Positions 31,978 through 41,176 of a stretch of 64,000 bases of DNA are shown here, piece by piece. The notes beneath the pieces were generated by a model that worked only from the letters and a program-made list of their open reading frames with translations, was not told the origin of the DNA and made no database searches. Both the position numbers and the translations under genes were made by a program. The stretch is taken from contig NZ_JACJVQ010000011.1 in the NCBI RefSeq assembly GCF_014212135.1, forward strand, positions 1-64,000, given 5' to 3'. Each line of letters starts with the position of its first letter. Within the stretch, counting starts at the first letter, position 1. The DNA is from Cohnella thailandensis. GTDB taxonomy: Bacteria; Bacillota; Bacilli; Paenibacillales; Paenibacillaceae.

Positions 31978-33384
31978 TCATTGCTGCGACCGCACGGCAG
32001 CCTGAGTCTTTCTGCCGCGAATCAGGCTTATCAACCATCTATAATCGTCCGAGCCGGGCAGCAGCGTTCGCAGATTAAAGCGGAATTTCCATTCGAATAC
32101 GACGGCAACGAAGAGCAGCCTTATCACGGAAGTCAGCAGCAGGGCCCAACCGGCCCCGATCACGCCATGCTCCGGCACGAGGTAATACATGAGCGGAATG
32201 ATCAGCACGACGCCTATCGCCTGCGATACGGTAGCGACGAAGGGCTTCCCGGTCGCCATGAAGGCTTGGGCCAGCATGAGGGCCGCGCCGCTCAGAACGA
32301 CCTCGAGCACGAGCAGCCGGAAGATATCGGTCGATCCCTCGAAGCTGGAGCCATAAAGAAGATGGATCAGGAAGGGAGCCGCGACCGTGAAAGCGGCCAC
32401 GAACGCCAATGCCGCAACCAGGCTTAATTTGAACACCCGCAAGGTCAGGAGAGCCGCGTCCCCGGGCGGAAGGCTCGATGCTTTGGGATACAGAACCATA
32501 TTGATCGAGGACGAGAACACGGCCGCGACCCGCGAGAAGCTTACCGCCACGACGTACAGCCCTAACGGCCCCGGAGCCAGAAGATGGATAAGGATTATCT
32601 GATCCAAATACAGGATCAGATTGCCGAGAAGATCAATGCCGTACGCTCCGAAGCCGTAGGCTAGAATCTTCTTATAAGCCGACCGCATTCCGGCGAAGAC
32701 GGGCCTATAGATCCGCATGGCTCGGATCATCGCCAGGACCGTTACCGGTATGTACGTAGCCGTATAGGCGATGGCCGAAGTAATCGGCGTCAATCGGTCC
32801 CCCATGGCCAGAAGCAGCAATGCCGCTAGGGTCAATAGAGGCACTAGATACCTCATTCGGTTGAACAAGTGAAATTCTTCCCGTCCTCGAAACAGGGCGT
32901 TATGCATAAAGAAGAGAAGCACGAACGGAGTGGTGGCCATTAGCCATTGGGCGGCAACCACGTCTTCCGCCTCCACCCAGGCCGGAATGAGCAGCAGCCC
33001 TGCCGCAACGCAAATCGCTCCGGCACAGACGGTAAGCCACAACGAAGCGTAATACAGTTTCGCTTCATGCATCGGGTCTTTCTTCATATGGTAGAGCAGC
33101 GCGGCATGAATTCCGAAGGTTCCGGCAAAGGCAAGGAATTGCGGCCAGAGGATCAAGGCCGTCTGAACGCCTCTGCCCTCTGGGCCCAGGAAGCGAGCCG
33201 TTATTATTCCCGTCGCCATGTTAACGACAAGGATGGCAACGCTGATAGCCATCGTTATGAGCGTTTGTCCGAGCAATCCTTTGCGATTCGCCTTAGAGCG
33301 CGGAGGCAGCACGCTGCTTGCCGTCGTATCCGTCCCGGCTCTAATCATGACATCGCACCGTCGTTCGTTCCGTCTATGTTGCAT
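31978..33384 (-). CDS. Polysaccharide flippase (Wzx/MurJ-like, MOP superfamily)
   Basis: A 468-residue integral membrane protein with about 12-14 hydrophobic segments. The first helix pair (ISVAILVVNMATGIITARFL, followed by GPEGRG) is the hallmark of Wzx-type flippases of the MOP superfamily. It should move the undecaprenyl-linked repeat unit to the outer face for Wzy polymerisation. The start at 33384 follows GAGGTTAA. The ATG at 33348 lacks a ribosome binding site. It lies between the second WecG-type gene and the acetyltransferase. Confidence 0.85.
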   Translation of the reverse strand: MQHRRNERRCDVMIRAGTDTTASSVLPPRSKANRKGLLGQTLITMAISVAILVVNMATGIITARFLGPEGRGVQTALILWPQFLAFAGTFGIHAALLYHMKKDPMHEAKLYYASLWLTVCAGAICVAAGLLLIPAWVEAEDVVAAQWLMATTPFVLLFFMHNALFRGREEFHLFNRMRYLVPLLTLAALLLLAMGDRLTPITSAIAYTATYIPVTVLAMIRAMRIYRPVFAGMRSAYKKILAYGFGAYGIDLLGNLILYLDQIILIHLLAPGPLGLYVVAVSFSRVAAVFSSSINMVLYPKASSLPPGDAALLTLRVFKLSLVAALAFVAAFTVAAPFLIHLLYGSSFEGSTDIFRLLVLEVVLSGAALMLAQAFMATGKPFVATVSQAIGVVLIIPLMYYLVPEHGVIGAGWALLLTSVIRLLFVAVVFEWKFRFNLRTLLPGSDDYRWLISLIRGRKTQAAVRSQQ

Positions 33385-33503
33385 TTAACCTCAAGGCAGC
33401 CTGCAATCACCGGGTTTCCACCTTTCCGACGACGCGTATTCCCTGAACGGAAGGCCCAGGAAGCGATGTCGCCAACCAAGCATTTCTCTTGCTTCTGCGT
33501 CCT

Positions 33504-34238
33504 TCACCTTCTGATCACGTTTCGAAAAAGGAGAAAGACGATAAACCATGGCTCCAAGATGTATCTTTTCCAAAGCCTTCTCGGTTCGGAGAATAAACGA
33601 TACAGCCATTCCAAGCCGAGCCTCCCCAGCCATCTCGGCGGCAGCGGCTTGACGCCGGCGTAGTAGTCCATGAAGGCGCCCAGACTCCAAATAAGCTTCG
33701 TTCTCAGCCGATGGACATTGCAGCGTATCCAGTCCTCCTGTATCGGCATCCCCATGCCGACCAGCACGAGATCGGGTTCGAACCGGTTCACGAGCTCGAT
33801 CACTGCCTCGTTCTCAGCGGAATCCGCCGACTTGTCGAAATACCCGTGATAACAGCCAAGCTGCAGCTTAGGATGATCGGCGAGGAACCGTTCCGACGCC
33901 TTCTCGGCCACGCCGGGCTCGGATCCCAGCAGGAACACTCGATACCCGCGCTCTTCGCATTCGCTGAACAATCGAGACAGCCAGTCCAAGCTTGTCAGTC
34001 TATGGCTTCGATTAAGGCGATGGCCGAATAGCCGACCCAGCCACACGATGGGCATTCCGTCGATATGAATCAAGTCGGCTCGATCGTAGAAAGCACGCAT
34101 CGATTCCACGCGGTTCGACAGGTACAGGCTATGAAAATTATGATTGCCGATCACCTTGGTATCTTGGCCCGCGTTGGCCTGATGAACGTACTCGATCAGC
34201 TCGTCTTCATTAAGCGCATGGAACTTGATGCCCAGCAT
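33504..34238 (-). CDS. WecG/TagA/CpsF family glycosyltransferase (copy 2)
   Basis: About 244 residues of the GT26 family (N-acetylmannosaminyl or related transferase on lipid-linked acceptors). Evidence: LIHIDGMPIVWLGRLFGHRL, YRVFLLGSEPGVAEKASERF, PDLVLVGMGMPIQEDWI and LIWSLGAFMDYYAG, matching WecG/TagA. The start is ambiguous: ATG 34236-34238 or GTG 34251-34253. The longer frame to 34403 reads through the previous gene and is rejected. It is the tandem neighbour and homologue of the gene at 34354, so the two probably add consecutive or alternative sugars. Confidence 0.85.
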   Translation of the reverse strand: MLGIKFHALNEDELIEYVHQANAGQDTKVIGNHNFHSLYLSNRVESMRAFYDRADLIHIDGMPIVWLGRLFGHRLNRSHRLTSLDWLSRLFSECEERGYRVFLLGSEPGVAEKASERFLADHPKLQLGCYHGYFDKSADSAENEAVIELVNRFEPDLVLVGMGMPIQEDWIRCNVHRLRTKLIWSLGAFMDYYAGVKPLPPRWLGRLGLEWLYRLFSEPRRLWKRYILEPWFIVFLLFRNVIRR

Positions 34239-34353
34239 CTCGTAGCTCTCCACGATCGACCGCCTCACTTCGCTATTGTAATTAGATTCCAAGCAGGGAC
34301 TAATAGCTTCCGGATTAAGTTCAACCTTTGCGGTACGGGCCGGCGGCCGGCAA

Positions 34354-35115
34354 TCACCGCTTCTCGCCTCTTCCGACGCGCAATTCCCTGAGCAACAGGC
34401 CAAGGAACTTCATGTCGTCGAGCAGATACCTTCTCCAAAGCCTTCTCGGCTCTTGGATCAAACGCCACAGCCATTCCAGGGACGACCTCTGAAGAAAAAC
34501 CGGCGCCCGTTTGACTTCGCCCGCCATATAATCCAGGGCGGCGCCGACGCCAATCGAGATCGGCGCGCCGTATTGCCTGTAATGGCGATGAATCCATTTC
34601 TCCTGCTTCGGCGCTCCCGCCCCGACAAGAACGATATCCGGCCGCTTGCTGCGGAGCATCGAAATGATCCACCGGCATTCCGCCTCGTTGCTTTCGAATC
34701 CGTAGGACGGAGAATAGGTGCCTACGATGTTGATCTCCGGATACTTCGCCTCCAGATTGAGCCGCGCCTTATCGGCTACCCCCTCCGCCGCGCCGAGAAG
34801 AAAGATCCGATACCCCCTCTTCGCCAGCCGGCGGCCAAGCTTCGGCATGATATCCGACCCCGCGACCCGTTGCTTAAGCGGAGTCCGCAGAAGCCGGGAG
34901 GCCCAAACGATCGGCATTCCGTCGGCGACGACCGCCGTCGCTTGGCTGTATACGTCCCGAAAGTGGGCGTCCTGCTGCAGCTTCATGAGATGATCCACAT
35001 TGCAGGTGAGGATATAGCAGGGCTTGCCGGCCAGGATCGCGCGGTCCATAAAGGCCAGCAGGTCGTCAAAATCGTAATTGTCGAAGCCTATTCCAAACAG
35101 CTTTACCTTGCTCAT
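34354..35115 (-). CDS. WecG/TagA/CpsF family glycosyltransferase (copy 1)
   Basis: A 253-residue GT26 protein: KVKLFGIGFDNYDFDDLLAF, ILTCNVDHLMKLQQD, VVADGMPIVWASRLL, YRIFLLGAAEGVADKARLNL, PDIVLVGAGAPKQEKWI and ISIGVGAALDYMAGEVKRAP, with the C-terminal LEWLWRLIQEPRRLWRRYL that tethers such enzymes to the membrane. The sugar is probably an N-acetylmannosamine-type residue, inferred from family. Its ATG overlaps the Wzy stop by 4 bp. Confidence 0.9.
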   Translation of the reverse strand: MSKVKLFGIGFDNYDFDDLLAFMDRAILAGKPCYILTCNVDHLMKLQQDAHFRDVYSQATAVVADGMPIVWASRLLRTPLKQRVAGSDIMPKLGRRLAKRGYRIFLLGAAEGVADKARLNLEAKYPEINIVGTYSPSYGFESNEAECRWIISMLRSKRPDIVLVGAGAPKQEKWIHRHYRQYGAPISIGVGAALDYMAGEVKRAPVFLQRSSLEWLWRLIQEPRRLWRRYLLDDMKFLGLLLRELRVGRGEKR

Positions 35116-36446
35116 GCGAACTTCTCCTTATCGGAGTTCGATAAGGCGCCTGTCGCGTTGAGATAGATGCAGAACGGGAGGATAAACTGCAAGGTCGATA
35201 ACGTATTGTCGGAGAGAGAGTAGATCAGAAAACCGATAATCAGGACGGCAATATAGATGCGCAGCCCCTTCGCGGTTTCGCGAATGACAACCGAAAATAG
35301 AAAGAAGAGCGCCGCGAACAGAATAATCGCGCCTATTAGGCCGCCATCGTAATAAAACCGAATGTATTCGTTATGGGGGACCGTAAAGCCCTCGAAGATG
35401 CTGCCGTCGTTCGCCACGAGGACGGCGCCGAGCCCTTTGCCGAACCAAGGCGAGCCCTCCGCCCCCTTAAGAAAGTAAGTCCAGGCTTCAAGCCGACCGG
35501 AGAGATCGATCCCCGCGCCCGTCGTTCTCTCGAAGGAGCGTTTCTTTAGGTTGTCGAGCTGCAGCCACACGGAGGTTCCCAGCACGGCGACAAATCCGAT
35601 CAACGGGATCAGGAGCGCGGTCTTTCCTTTCAGGTACTGCTTTACCAGGTCATACAGGAAGAGAAAAACCATCAGCAAACACGAGATCAGCGCGCCTCTT
35701 GTGCCGGTCAGCAGCAGAATCAAGAAGTTGATCGACATCATCGAGTAATGGAAGACCAGCCTATCCGGCCGACGCTTCGCTTCGATGATCGATACCATGA
35801 ACGCCATGAACGCGAGGAAGGCAAGATGAGGCGGAATGTTGGCTCCTTCCAATCGGACGGCGCCGGTGAATTCGGTCAAAAACAGGCTGTAGAACCCGAC
35901 CGTATCCAAGGCAAAGCCGACGAATACGCTGATAAGAGGCAAGAAGCAGATGAGATCGACAAGCTTGGCGGCGACCGGCTTCGGCCAACGAATCAGCATC
36001 ATGACGAACGGCGAGGACAAGCCGATAAACGCCTTGATCGGTTCGAACGCTCCAAGCGACGGAGGCCTATCGGCCAGAAGGTAGGTGAAGGCCAGCATAA
36101 CGGCGAGCGCGACGACGGGCGCCGCTTTCTTCCCGTAAACTCCGTACTTGAGGGCGGCAGGCAGGCATAACAGCAGGATAAAAAACTTTTGAAGCGATAG
36201 CAGGTCCATTCCTAGCACATGGACGTCAAAGAGATACTGAACCGAGACGGCCGAAGCGGCGAGAAGCAGATATCCGCCCCAATGAGGAGACTGAACGGTC
36301 AGCAGGACGACCGCTATGCCGACGACGGCAAGGGCCGTAAAGAGCGGCTGATAAGCAACGGAGATTCCTAGCCCCGCAGCGACGAGCACCAGCAAGGACG
36401 GCGGCACTTTCGCTGCTCCATATCCACCGAGCGCGAGTTTGTTCAT
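35112..36446 (-). CDS. O-antigen/exopolysaccharide polymerase (Wzy/WaaL type)
   Basis: A 444-residue protein with about 11-12 hydrophobic helices. A large extracytoplasmic loop falls near residues 310-350 (SFERTTGAGIDLSGRLEAW) and contains the Wzy_C motif pattern SGRLEAWTYFLKGAEGSPWFGKGLG with PHNEYIRFYYDGGLIG following. It should polymerise flipped repeat units. It sits between the BY-kinase and the first WecG-type gene in the operon. Confidence 0.85.
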   Translation of the reverse strand: MNKLALGGYGAAKVPPSLLVLVAAGLGISVAYQPLFTALAVVGIAVVLLTVQSPHWGGYLLLAASAVSVQYLFDVHVLGMDLLSLQKFFILLLCLPAALKYGVYGKKAAPVVALAVMLAFTYLLADRPPSLGAFEPIKAFIGLSSPFVMMLIRWPKPVAAKLVDLICFLPLISVFVGFALDTVGFYSLFLTEFTGAVRLEGANIPPHLAFLAFMAFMVSIIEAKRRPDRLVFHYSMMSINFLILLLTGTRGALISCLLMVFLFLYDLVKQYLKGKTALLIPLIGFVAVLGTSVWLQLDNLKKRSFERTTGAGIDLSGRLEAWTYFLKGAEGSPWFGKGLGAVLVANDGSIFEGFTVPHNEYIRFYYDGGLIGAIILFAALFFLFSVVIRETAKGLRIYIAVLIIGFLIYSLSDNTLSTLQFILPFCIYLNATGALSNSDKEKFA

Positions 36447-36460
36447 AGGCAGGCGTCGCC

Positions 36461-37108
36461 TTACGCTTCGTTCAGCACAAAGCCAAGAACGTTAGCTTTC
36501 ACGTGCGTAAGCAGCTCTTTCGACTTGACCGCGGCTGACTTCTTGACTTTGCCGGCACGAATGACGAATACGATTCCGTCGCATTTCGAAGCGATCAGCT
36601 GAGCGTCCGTCACTTCAAGCAGAGACGGCGAATCGATGATGACGGCATCGTAATTCCTCCTGGATTCCTCCAGCAGCTTCTCCATGCGGCTGGACGCCAG
36701 CAATTCGGACGGGTTGAACGGGGTAGGTCCGGAGGTCAGCAAGGTGAGCCTTTCGATCCCGCTTGAAATGGTGCAAGCCTCGACCGGCGTCCCTTCGGCA
36801 AGAACCTGGGTTAACCCCGTCCGGTTCGCGATTCCGAATACGGAATGCAGAACCGGGTTGCGGAGATCGGCATCGATCAACAGAGTCTTCCGGCCCTCCT
36901 GCGCGTAGGCGGTCGCCAAGTTGAATGCCGTCGTCGATTTGCCTTCGTTACGGATGCTGGACGTAACGGCAATGATGGCGGTGTCTTTGCCAGCGAGCGA
37001 ATATTGCGCGTTCGTCCGCAGCGATCGGTAGGCCTCGGATACGGATACTCCCGGGATCGTCATCGTAATCACCGGTATCTTATTGGTTTGCCGTGGCATA
37101 GACGCCAT
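36461..37108 (-). CDS. CpsD/CapB-type BY-kinase, without C-terminal Tyr cluster
   Basis: A 215-residue P-loop protein of the bacterial tyrosine kinase family: VSEAYRSLRTNAQYS, Walker A SSIRNEGKSTTAFNLATAYA, Walker A' LLIDADLRNPVLHSVFG, NRTGLTQVLAEG and Walker B YDAVIIDSPS. It partners with the Wzz-type activator in the next gene to set chain length. The usual C-terminal tyrosine cluster is absent (it ends VLGFVLNEA), and the canonical PGEGKST is RNEGKST, so classical autophosphorylation may be lost. Start at 37108, or the ATG at 37099. It overlaps the activator gene by 29 bp. Confidence 0.85.
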   Translation of the reverse strand: MASMPRQTNKIPVITMTIPGVSVSEAYRSLRTNAQYSLAGKDTAIIAVTSSIRNEGKSTTAFNLATAYAQEGRKTLLIDADLRNPVLHSVFGIANRTGLTQVLAEGTPVEACTISSGIERLTLLTSGPTPFNPSELLASSRMEKLLEESRRNYDAVIIDSPSLLEVTDAQLIASKCDGIVFVIRAGKVKKSAAVKSKELLTHVKANVLGFVLNEA

Positions 37109-37808
37109 CCCCTACCTTCCTTGCCGACGTTTTTTTGCGGCTCTTCACAGGGTCGATTCGGCCGACTACGGCCAAAGAGGGAATACCGAGAATGTCCTTC
37201 GCGGTTTCTTCGTCCCGGATCGTTTCGTCAAGATGCTCCTGCAGGAACGCGATCGCGATGGCAACCGCCAGAGACAGGACGAAGGCGATAACGGTGTTCA
37301 GAATCAAATTCGGCGTAACCGGCTGCGGTCTTTTATCGAGCGACGCTTGTTCGAGTATGGTGATGTTGTCTTCCTTCATCACCTCCGCCGCCTTGGCCTG
37401 CAGCGACATCGCCACGGCATTGACGATCGTCGCCGCCTGCTCATAGGAGCTGTCGCGCGCCGCGATGGTGATCACTTGCGTATTTTCGCTGGCGGTAAAC
37501 TTGACCATCTCCATCAGCTCTTCGCTGTCCATCCCGTATTCCGGATGCTCGCTCGCCACCGTTCCCATCACGGCACCCGTGCGGGCCAGCTCCAAGTAGG
37601 TCTTGGTCAGCAGCACGTTCACCGATACGTCGTCCAGCGTGATGCCGGCATCGGAGGTTTTGTTGACGATCACCTTTACGGACGCTTCGTATTTAGGCTC
37701 GATCATGTAGTGGGTGAACAAGCCCGCCGCAAGGCAGCAGACGACCACAATCGCGGATATCATTCCCAATCGGTTTCGAATCACGCCGGCCATTTTTTTA
37801 AGATCCAT
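37080..37808 (-). CDS. Wzz/CapA-type chain-length determinant
   Basis: A 242-residue protein with two membrane helices (GMISAIVVVCCLAAGLFTHY near the N terminus and LNTVIAFVLSLAVAIAIAFL near residue 190) around an extracytoplasmic domain. The conserved KPVTPNLILN-type segment (RPQPVTPNLILN) precedes helix 2. It is the transmembrane activator of the BY-kinase and controls polymer length. The ATG at 37806-37808 sits 8 nt behind AGGG. A second ATG two codons earlier is possible. Confidence 0.88.
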   Translation of the reverse strand: MDLKKMAGVIRNRLGMISAIVVVCCLAAGLFTHYMIEPKYEASVKVIVNKTSDAGITLDDVSVNVLLTKTYLELARTGAVMGTVASEHPEYGMDSEELMEMVKFTASENTQVITIAARDSSYEQAATIVNAVAMSLQAKAAEVMKEDNITILEQASLDKRPQPVTPNLILNTVIAFVLSLAVAIAIAFLQEHLDETIRDEETAKDILGIPSLAVVGRIDPVKSRKKTSARKVGDGVYATANQ

Positions 37809-37873
37809 CTGCATTTCCCTTCTCTCTTCAGTTCTGGTATCGCCCGTTCGGATGACCGGACGTTCTCTCCCGC

Positions 37874-38569
37874 TCAATAAGCGTCTTTCGGAAAAACGAT
37901 GACGACGAACGTTCGAAGGATGATACGCAAGTCGAACAAAAGGCTCCTGCGGCCAATATAGTCCAGATCCATCTCCACCATCTGCTTAAAAGAAAGCCCG
38001 TTTCTTCCGCTTACCTGCCACAACCCGGTGCATCCGGGCGGTACCAGCAGCCGAAGACGGTCATAGCCGGAATACTGCTCCACCTCCCGGGGCAAACCGG
38101 GCCGGGGACCGACCAGGCTCATGTCGCCCTTCAGCACGTTCCACAATTGGGGAAGTTCGTCTACGCTCGTTTTGCGGATCCACTTCCCGATTCTCGTTAC
38201 GCGCGGGTCTTCCTTGATCTTGAACATGGCGCCTTCGATTTCGTTCCGGTGCTGCAGCTCGGCCAGCAAGCTCTCCGCGTTAACGACCATGGACCGGAAT
38301 TTATACATGTTGAACGGCTTGCCGTCCTTTCCGATCCTGGTTTGCTTAAAAAAAACGGAGCCCCGGGGTTCCGAGATTTTGATCAAAATCGCAATGACGA
38401 TAAATACCGGCAGCAGGATGATGATCCCAGCGGCGGCACAGATGACGTCGAGCAGCCTTTTCTTGGCGAAATAACCGCGGTCTGCCGCGCCAATGCCGAT
38501 AAGCCGGGATTCGGCGGAATAGGTTCGCCCCATAACCAGCGTTTCGTTACTATCGGAATAGTCATGCAT
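37874..38569 (-). CDS. Initiating sugar-phosphate transferase (WcaJ/EpsL type)
   Basis: A 231-residue bacterial sugar transferase. One hydrophobic segment (LDVICAAAGIIILLPVFIVI) is followed by the catalytic domain: GSVFFKQTRIGKDGKPFNMY, KFRSMVVNAE, KWIRKTSVDELPQLWNVLKG and DMSLVGPRPGLPREVEQY. It transfers a sugar-1-phosphate from a UDP sugar to undecaprenyl phosphate, the first step of repeat-unit assembly. The neighbouring galU suggests glucose or galactose. It lies 27 bp downstream of galU. Confidence 0.92.
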   Translation of the reverse strand: MHDYSDSNETLVMGRTYSAESRLIGIGAADRGYFAKKRLLDVICAAAGIIILLPVFIVIAILIKISEPRGSVFFKQTRIGKDGKPFNMYKFRSMVVNAESLLAELQHRNEIEGAMFKIKEDPRVTRIGKWIRKTSVDELPQLWNVLKGDMSLVGPRPGLPREVEQYSGYDRLRLLVPPGCTGLWQVSGRNGLSFKQMVEMDLDYIGRRSLLFDLRIILRTFVVIVFPKDAY

Positions 38570-38596
38570 TCTCCCTTTTCCTCTCCCTGATTCTCT

Positions 38597-39486
38597 TTAT
38601 ACGATCACCTGAGAAGCGGTCTGCTGCTTCAGCACATTCTCCATTTCGTGCATCAGATAAGGTCTGAGCTCTTCGTTCTGGAGAGCGAACTTCAAGGTCG
38701 TCATAATGAAGCCGAGTTTCTCTCCTACGTCGTATCTCACGCCTTCGAATTGGTACGCGTATACATCCTGAGTTTCGTTAAGCCTGCGGATCGCATCCGT
38801 AAGCTGAATCTCGCCTCCGGCTCCCGCTTCCTGATGCTCCAGGATCTGAAAAATCTCGGGAGTCAGGATGTAGCGGCCCATGATCGCAAGGTTCGAAGGA
38901 GCGGAGCCCGGGAGCGGCTTCTCCACAAGCGTGCGTACGTGATACAATCTATCGTCGCTCTCAAAGCCGTCTATGATCCCGTATCTTTGCGTCTCCTGGT
39001 TGGGAACCGGCTGGACGCCGATAATGGAGGACTGCATGAGCTCGAACTTGCGGATGAGCTGTCTCAGGCAAGGCTCCTCCCCTTGCACGATGTCGTCTCC
39101 AAGCAGAACGGCGAACGGTTCGTCCCCGATGAAACGCCTGGCGCACCATACCGCGTGGCCAAGACCTCTTGGATCTTTCTGGCGAATATAATGAATGTCG
39201 AAGCCGGAAGGCCGGCGCACCTCTTCGAGAATCTTCAGCTTTCCTTTCTCCGACAGGATCGACTCGAGCTCGAACGCATGGTCGAAATGATCCTCGATGG
39301 CGCGCTTCCCCTTGCCCGTCACGATGATAATGTCTTCGATCCCGGACTTGATCGCTTCTTCCACTATGTATTGAATGGTCGGCTTATCGATGATGGGCAG
39401 CATTTCCTTCGGCATTGCTTTGGTTGCGGGCAGAAACCGGGTTCCAAGGCCCGCTGCCGGAATGATCGCTTTTCTAACCTTCTTCA
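38597..39486 (-). CDS. galU: UTP-glucose-1-phosphate uridylyltransferase
   Basis: A 296-residue protein: [89 protein letters not shown] and [14 protein letters not shown]. It makes UDP-glucose for the exopolysaccharide. The start at 39484-39486 has GGAGGAG upstream. The longer frame lacks that support and runs into the leader. It is the first gene of the long leftward operon, behind a two-operator promoter. Confidence 0.93.
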
Positions 39487-39657
39487 TGGCCACTCCTCCA
39501 AATGGGTTGAACTGATTATTGGACCAGGCAAGATTTATGGACGGCAGCGAGAAGAATGTCATCCGATTGTCCGGCCCTCATGCATGACCGGGCTAGACGG
39601 TCCGACAATGCGTTTCTTTGCTTTCTGTCCATGCGATGTCACCTTTGATCATTTGAA

Positions 39658-39715
39658 TGATACTAATTGTATCATTTCCAAGATCAATATAAGACACAAT
39701 ATGTATCACTGTCAA
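39658..39715 (-). promoter_or_regulatory. Promoter with two operators, exopolysaccharide operon
   Basis: Leftward: -35 TTGACA (39710-39715), an 18-bp spacer containing an imperfect operator (plus-strand AGACACAATATGTATCA, 39692-39708), and -10 TATATT (39686-39691). A perfect-arm operator TGATACTAATTGTATCA lies at 39658-39674, 34 bp downstream. Confidence 0.8.
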
Positions 39716-39754
39716 GTCGTTAGACCCGAAATTTTTCCAAAAACGCTTTCATTA

Positions 39755-39771
39755 CGATACATTTAGTATAT
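39755..39771. promoter_or_regulatory. Additional degenerate operator in the galU/FemAB divergent region
   Basis: CGATACATTTAGTATAT keeps one complete and one partial half-site. It lies between the two divergent promoters. The 590-bp region 39487-40076 otherwise contains only the two promoters. A 62-codon leftward frame (39798-39986) starts inside an operator without a ribosome binding site and is not called. Confidence 0.4.
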
Positions 39772-39972
39772 ATAGGAAAGTAGATTTCTCGGACTAGTCA
39801 GATACGATTTGTTAGATCGCGGAAAAATTTCGGGAAGAAGTCGAATCGCGAAGTGGGTCGCAGGAACTTGAGGAACGTAGTTAATTCGGAGGAGCTTATC
39901 TTACGAATAAGGCGATTTACCCCTTTACGCCTGGTTTTGGGACGATTTAACAATTGTTTAAGCTTATTTTGT

Positions 39973-40001
39973 TTGACTTGATACATTATGTATCATAAAA
40001 T
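39973..40001 (+). promoter_or_regulatory. Promoter of the FemAB-like gene, perfect operator in spacer
   Basis: -35 TTGACT (39973-39978), a 17-bp spacer that is the palindrome TGATACATTATGTATCA (39979-39995), and -10 TAAAAT (39996-40001). This is the clearest example of the repressor site filling the spacer. Confidence 0.85.
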
Positions 40002-40076
40002 AGGGATGGAAAAACTAGTACATACGTAGCTCTTTGACGACAACTAAAATACTCTTATGAAAAGAAGGTCAAGGGA

Positions 40077-41039
40077 ATGGACAATAAAAGCAGGTACAGG
40101 GCATTATGCGCCAAAAATCCGGATATCCCTATCTTTTCGAGGGATTGGTGGTTGGACATCACGGCCGGGGAAGATAACTGGGATGTCAGCGTGGTGTTGA
40201 AAAATAACGAGATTATCGCGAGCTTGCCCTATTTAAAGACAAAGAAATATATTTTTAATAGCTTAGAAATGCCGAAGCTGACTCCCTGCTTAGGGGTTTG
40301 GATCGAATACCCTAGCAATCAGAAATATACGACCAAGCTATCCTACGAGAAGGAAACTTTCCAGGCTTTAATCGACAACCTCCCGGATTTCCATTTCTTT
40401 TATCAGCATTTCCATTGGTCCGTCACGAACTGGATGCCTTTTCACTGGCATGGTTTTATGCAAAGTACGGATTACACCTACCTGATCGAGAACACCCAAG
40501 ACCTGGACCAAGTCTTTCAGAATTTTCGCGAGAATATCCGCCGGGAGATCCGCAAGGCGGAAAAATCGCTTACGGTAATAGAAGAGGAAAATATCGACGC
40601 CTTCTGCAACACGCAAAAAAAGACGTTCGACCGCCAGCAGATGGATAATCCCTACAGTCCCGAGCTAATCAGGAAGTTGGATGCGGCTTGCAAGGAAAGA
40701 GGCTGCAGAAAAATATGGGTCGCTATCGACGGCTCGGGGCAAATCCATAGCGCGATCTACGTCGTATGGGATTCGAAGGCCGTCTATTATTTAATGGGAG
40801 GAGGCGACCCCTTGCTTAGAACTAGCGGCGCGGCCTCCTTGCTGATGTGGAACGCGATTAAGGAAGCCTCCAAGCAACGGAAGCACTTCGATTTCGTAGG
40901 GAGCATGTTCGAGCCGATCGATCGGTTCTTTCGAGGGTTCGGAGCGGTGCAGATGCCGTATTTGAAAATTTCCAAGACAAACGGCAGGCTGGCTAAATTT
41001 TCCGTGTTATTGAAGGAAGGCATGAAGCTATTGCGGTAA
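40077..41039 (+). CDS. FemAB/GNAT-fold acyl- or aminoacyltransferase
   Basis: A 320-residue protein of the GNAT-like Acetyltransf_6/FemAB group. Characteristic segments are LPYLKTKKYIFNSLEMP at the N-terminal half, the DYTYLIENTQDLDQVFQNFR and NIRREIRKAEK block, and the C-terminal GNAT part: HSAIYVVWDSKAVYYLMGGG, SGAASLLMWNAIKEAS and FDFVGSMFEPIDRFFRGFG. Relatives occur in polysaccharide loci (for example PEP-CTERM and cellulose loci) and add acyl or amino acid groups. AAGAAGGTCAAGGG precedes the ATG. It is monocistronic and operator-controlled, and a strong terminator follows. Confidence 0.8.
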   Translation: MDNKSRYRALCAKNPDIPIFSRDWWLDITAGEDNWDVSVVLKNNEIIASLPYLKTKKYIFNSLEMPKLTPCLGVWIEYPSNQKYTTKLSYEKETFQALIDNLPDFHFFYQHFHWSVTNWMPFHWHGFMQSTDYTYLIENTQDLDQVFQNFRENIRREIRKAEKSLTVIEEENIDAFCNTQKKTFDRQQMDNPYSPELIRKLDAACKERGCRKIWVAIDGSGQIHSAIYVVWDSKAVYYLMGGGDPLLRTSGAASLLMWNAIKEASKQRKHFDFVGSMFEPIDRFFRGFGAVQMPYLKISKTNGRLAKFSVLLKEGMKLLR

Positions 41040-41050
41040 AGGCTTGAGCG

Positions 41051-41082
41051 AACCATTGCAGTCGCCTGCAATGGTTTTTTTA
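41051..41082 (+). terminator. Terminator of the FemAB-like gene
   Basis: Perfect stem AACCATTGCAG (41051-41061)/CTGCAATGGTT (41066-41076) with a TTTTTT tail. Confidence 0.95.
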
Positions 41083-41176
41083 TTTGCGCGCGCCGCAAAG
41101 ACGCTGTCCCGGAGTTCCGCGGACAACGATTCCTTTGCGAATTCGCCCTACTCTTCGCCTTGATGATGCCGAGACG

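Noticed and set aside
39798-39986. 62-codon leftward ORF between galU and FemAB-like genes
   Set aside because: It starts inside the perfect operator of the FemAB-like promoter and has no ribosome binding site.
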